Source: an uncultured Sulfurovum sp.
GTDB lineage: Bacteria; Campylobacterota; Campylobacteria; Campylobacterales; Sulfurovaceae
Reading direction: 5' to 3'
Assembly: GCA_902727905.1 (NCBI GenBank)
Contig: CACVAR010000171.1
Location: 1 to 6,110 of the forward strand
Length of the DNA: 6,110 bases
Shown here: piece after piece, positions 5,978 through 6,110 of the stretch
Position numbering within the stretch: the stretch's first letter is position 1
How the letters are laid out: each line of letters starts with the position of its first letter
Made by a program: the position numbers and the translations under genes
The notes under the pieces: generated by a model
What the model was told of the DNA's origin: nothing
The model's input: the letters and a program-made list of their open reading frames with translations, nothing else
Database searches by the model: none

Positions 5978-6110
5978 TCATAGATCTTCTTTTAGGCGAA
6001 CTCTTCCTGTTTTACCATCTTCATCTATTTCAAATTCGTATTTACCACTCTTAAGCATCTCTTCAAATACTCTTTTTCCCTCACCAGCATTTAACTCCTC
6101 ATCCGATATT
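5978..6110 (-). CDS. Unknown acidic protein, C-terminal end (5' part outside window)
   Basis: The minus-strand frame is open from the right edge to a TGA at 5978-5980 and gives 43 residues ending GKTGRVRLKEDL. The peptide is rich in Glu, Asp, Lys and Gly (for example ISDEELNAGEGK and KYEFEIDEDGKTGRV), with a beta-hairpin-like YEFEIDEDGKTGRVRL stretch. I do not recognise it. It could be a complete small protein's tail or the end of a larger one. It is co-directional with the other minus-strand genes and ends 13 bp before repeat copy B, the same arrangement as the TIR gene and copy A. A coding frame is likely because of the fitting amino-acid composition and location, but it is short. Confidence 0.55.
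   Translation of the reverse strand, partial: ISDEELNAGEGKRVFEEMLKSGKYEFEIDEDGKTGRVRLKEDL

Overview
The window is AT-rich bacterial DNA. Apart from one transposase end, every gene lies on the minus strand, and short Shine-Dalgarno-led intergenic gaps separate them. It reads as an accessory, defence-island-like segment: a TIR protein, a SLOG-type nucleotide-sensor protein, a DUF4062-like/nSTAND1 ATPase, two membrane proteins of unknown family and an IS5-family end. The low GC content, the TATAAT boxes without a clear -35 and the codon style would fit a Campylobacterota genome (Arcobacter/Sulfurimonas-like). That assignment is weak, because no housekeeping gene is present.

Layout in the direction of minus-strand transcription (high to low coordinates): (1) the C-terminal end of an unknown acidic protein (5978-6110); (2) a 35-bp repeat, copy B (5930-5964); (3) a two-gene unit made of a membrane-anchored protein of unknown family (4614-5882) and a protein with an unknown N-terminal region and a C-terminal TIR domain (3278-4591); (4) the same 35-bp repeat, copy A (3234-3268), identical base for base; (5) a three-gene unit made of a 78-aa two-helix membrane protein (2973-3209), a SLOG-family protein (2448-2957) and a large DUF4062-like/nSTAND1/TM protein (73-2397); (6) an IS5-family right end with the transposase C-terminus on the plus strand (1 to about 123). 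The IS cuts off the 3' part of the STAND gene at the start of a probable TPR region, so the last 16 codons of that ORF are IS sequence.

Both units have the layout expected of anti-phage or cell-suicide modules: a sensor or membrane component plus a TIR or TIR-like NAD-consuming effector. The most interesting structure is the pair of identical repeats. Each sits 9-13 bp after the stop codon of one unit and just upstream of the next, and each contains a TATAAT box. They could be promoters carried with each cassette, or recombination boundaries that make the TIR pair a 2.7-kb exchangeable module. A decayed-looking third copy lies directly after the SLOG gene's stop codon. The TIR pair itself is the best candidate for an undescribed system, because neither the 422-aa partner nor the first 300 residues of the TIR protein resemble a family I can name.
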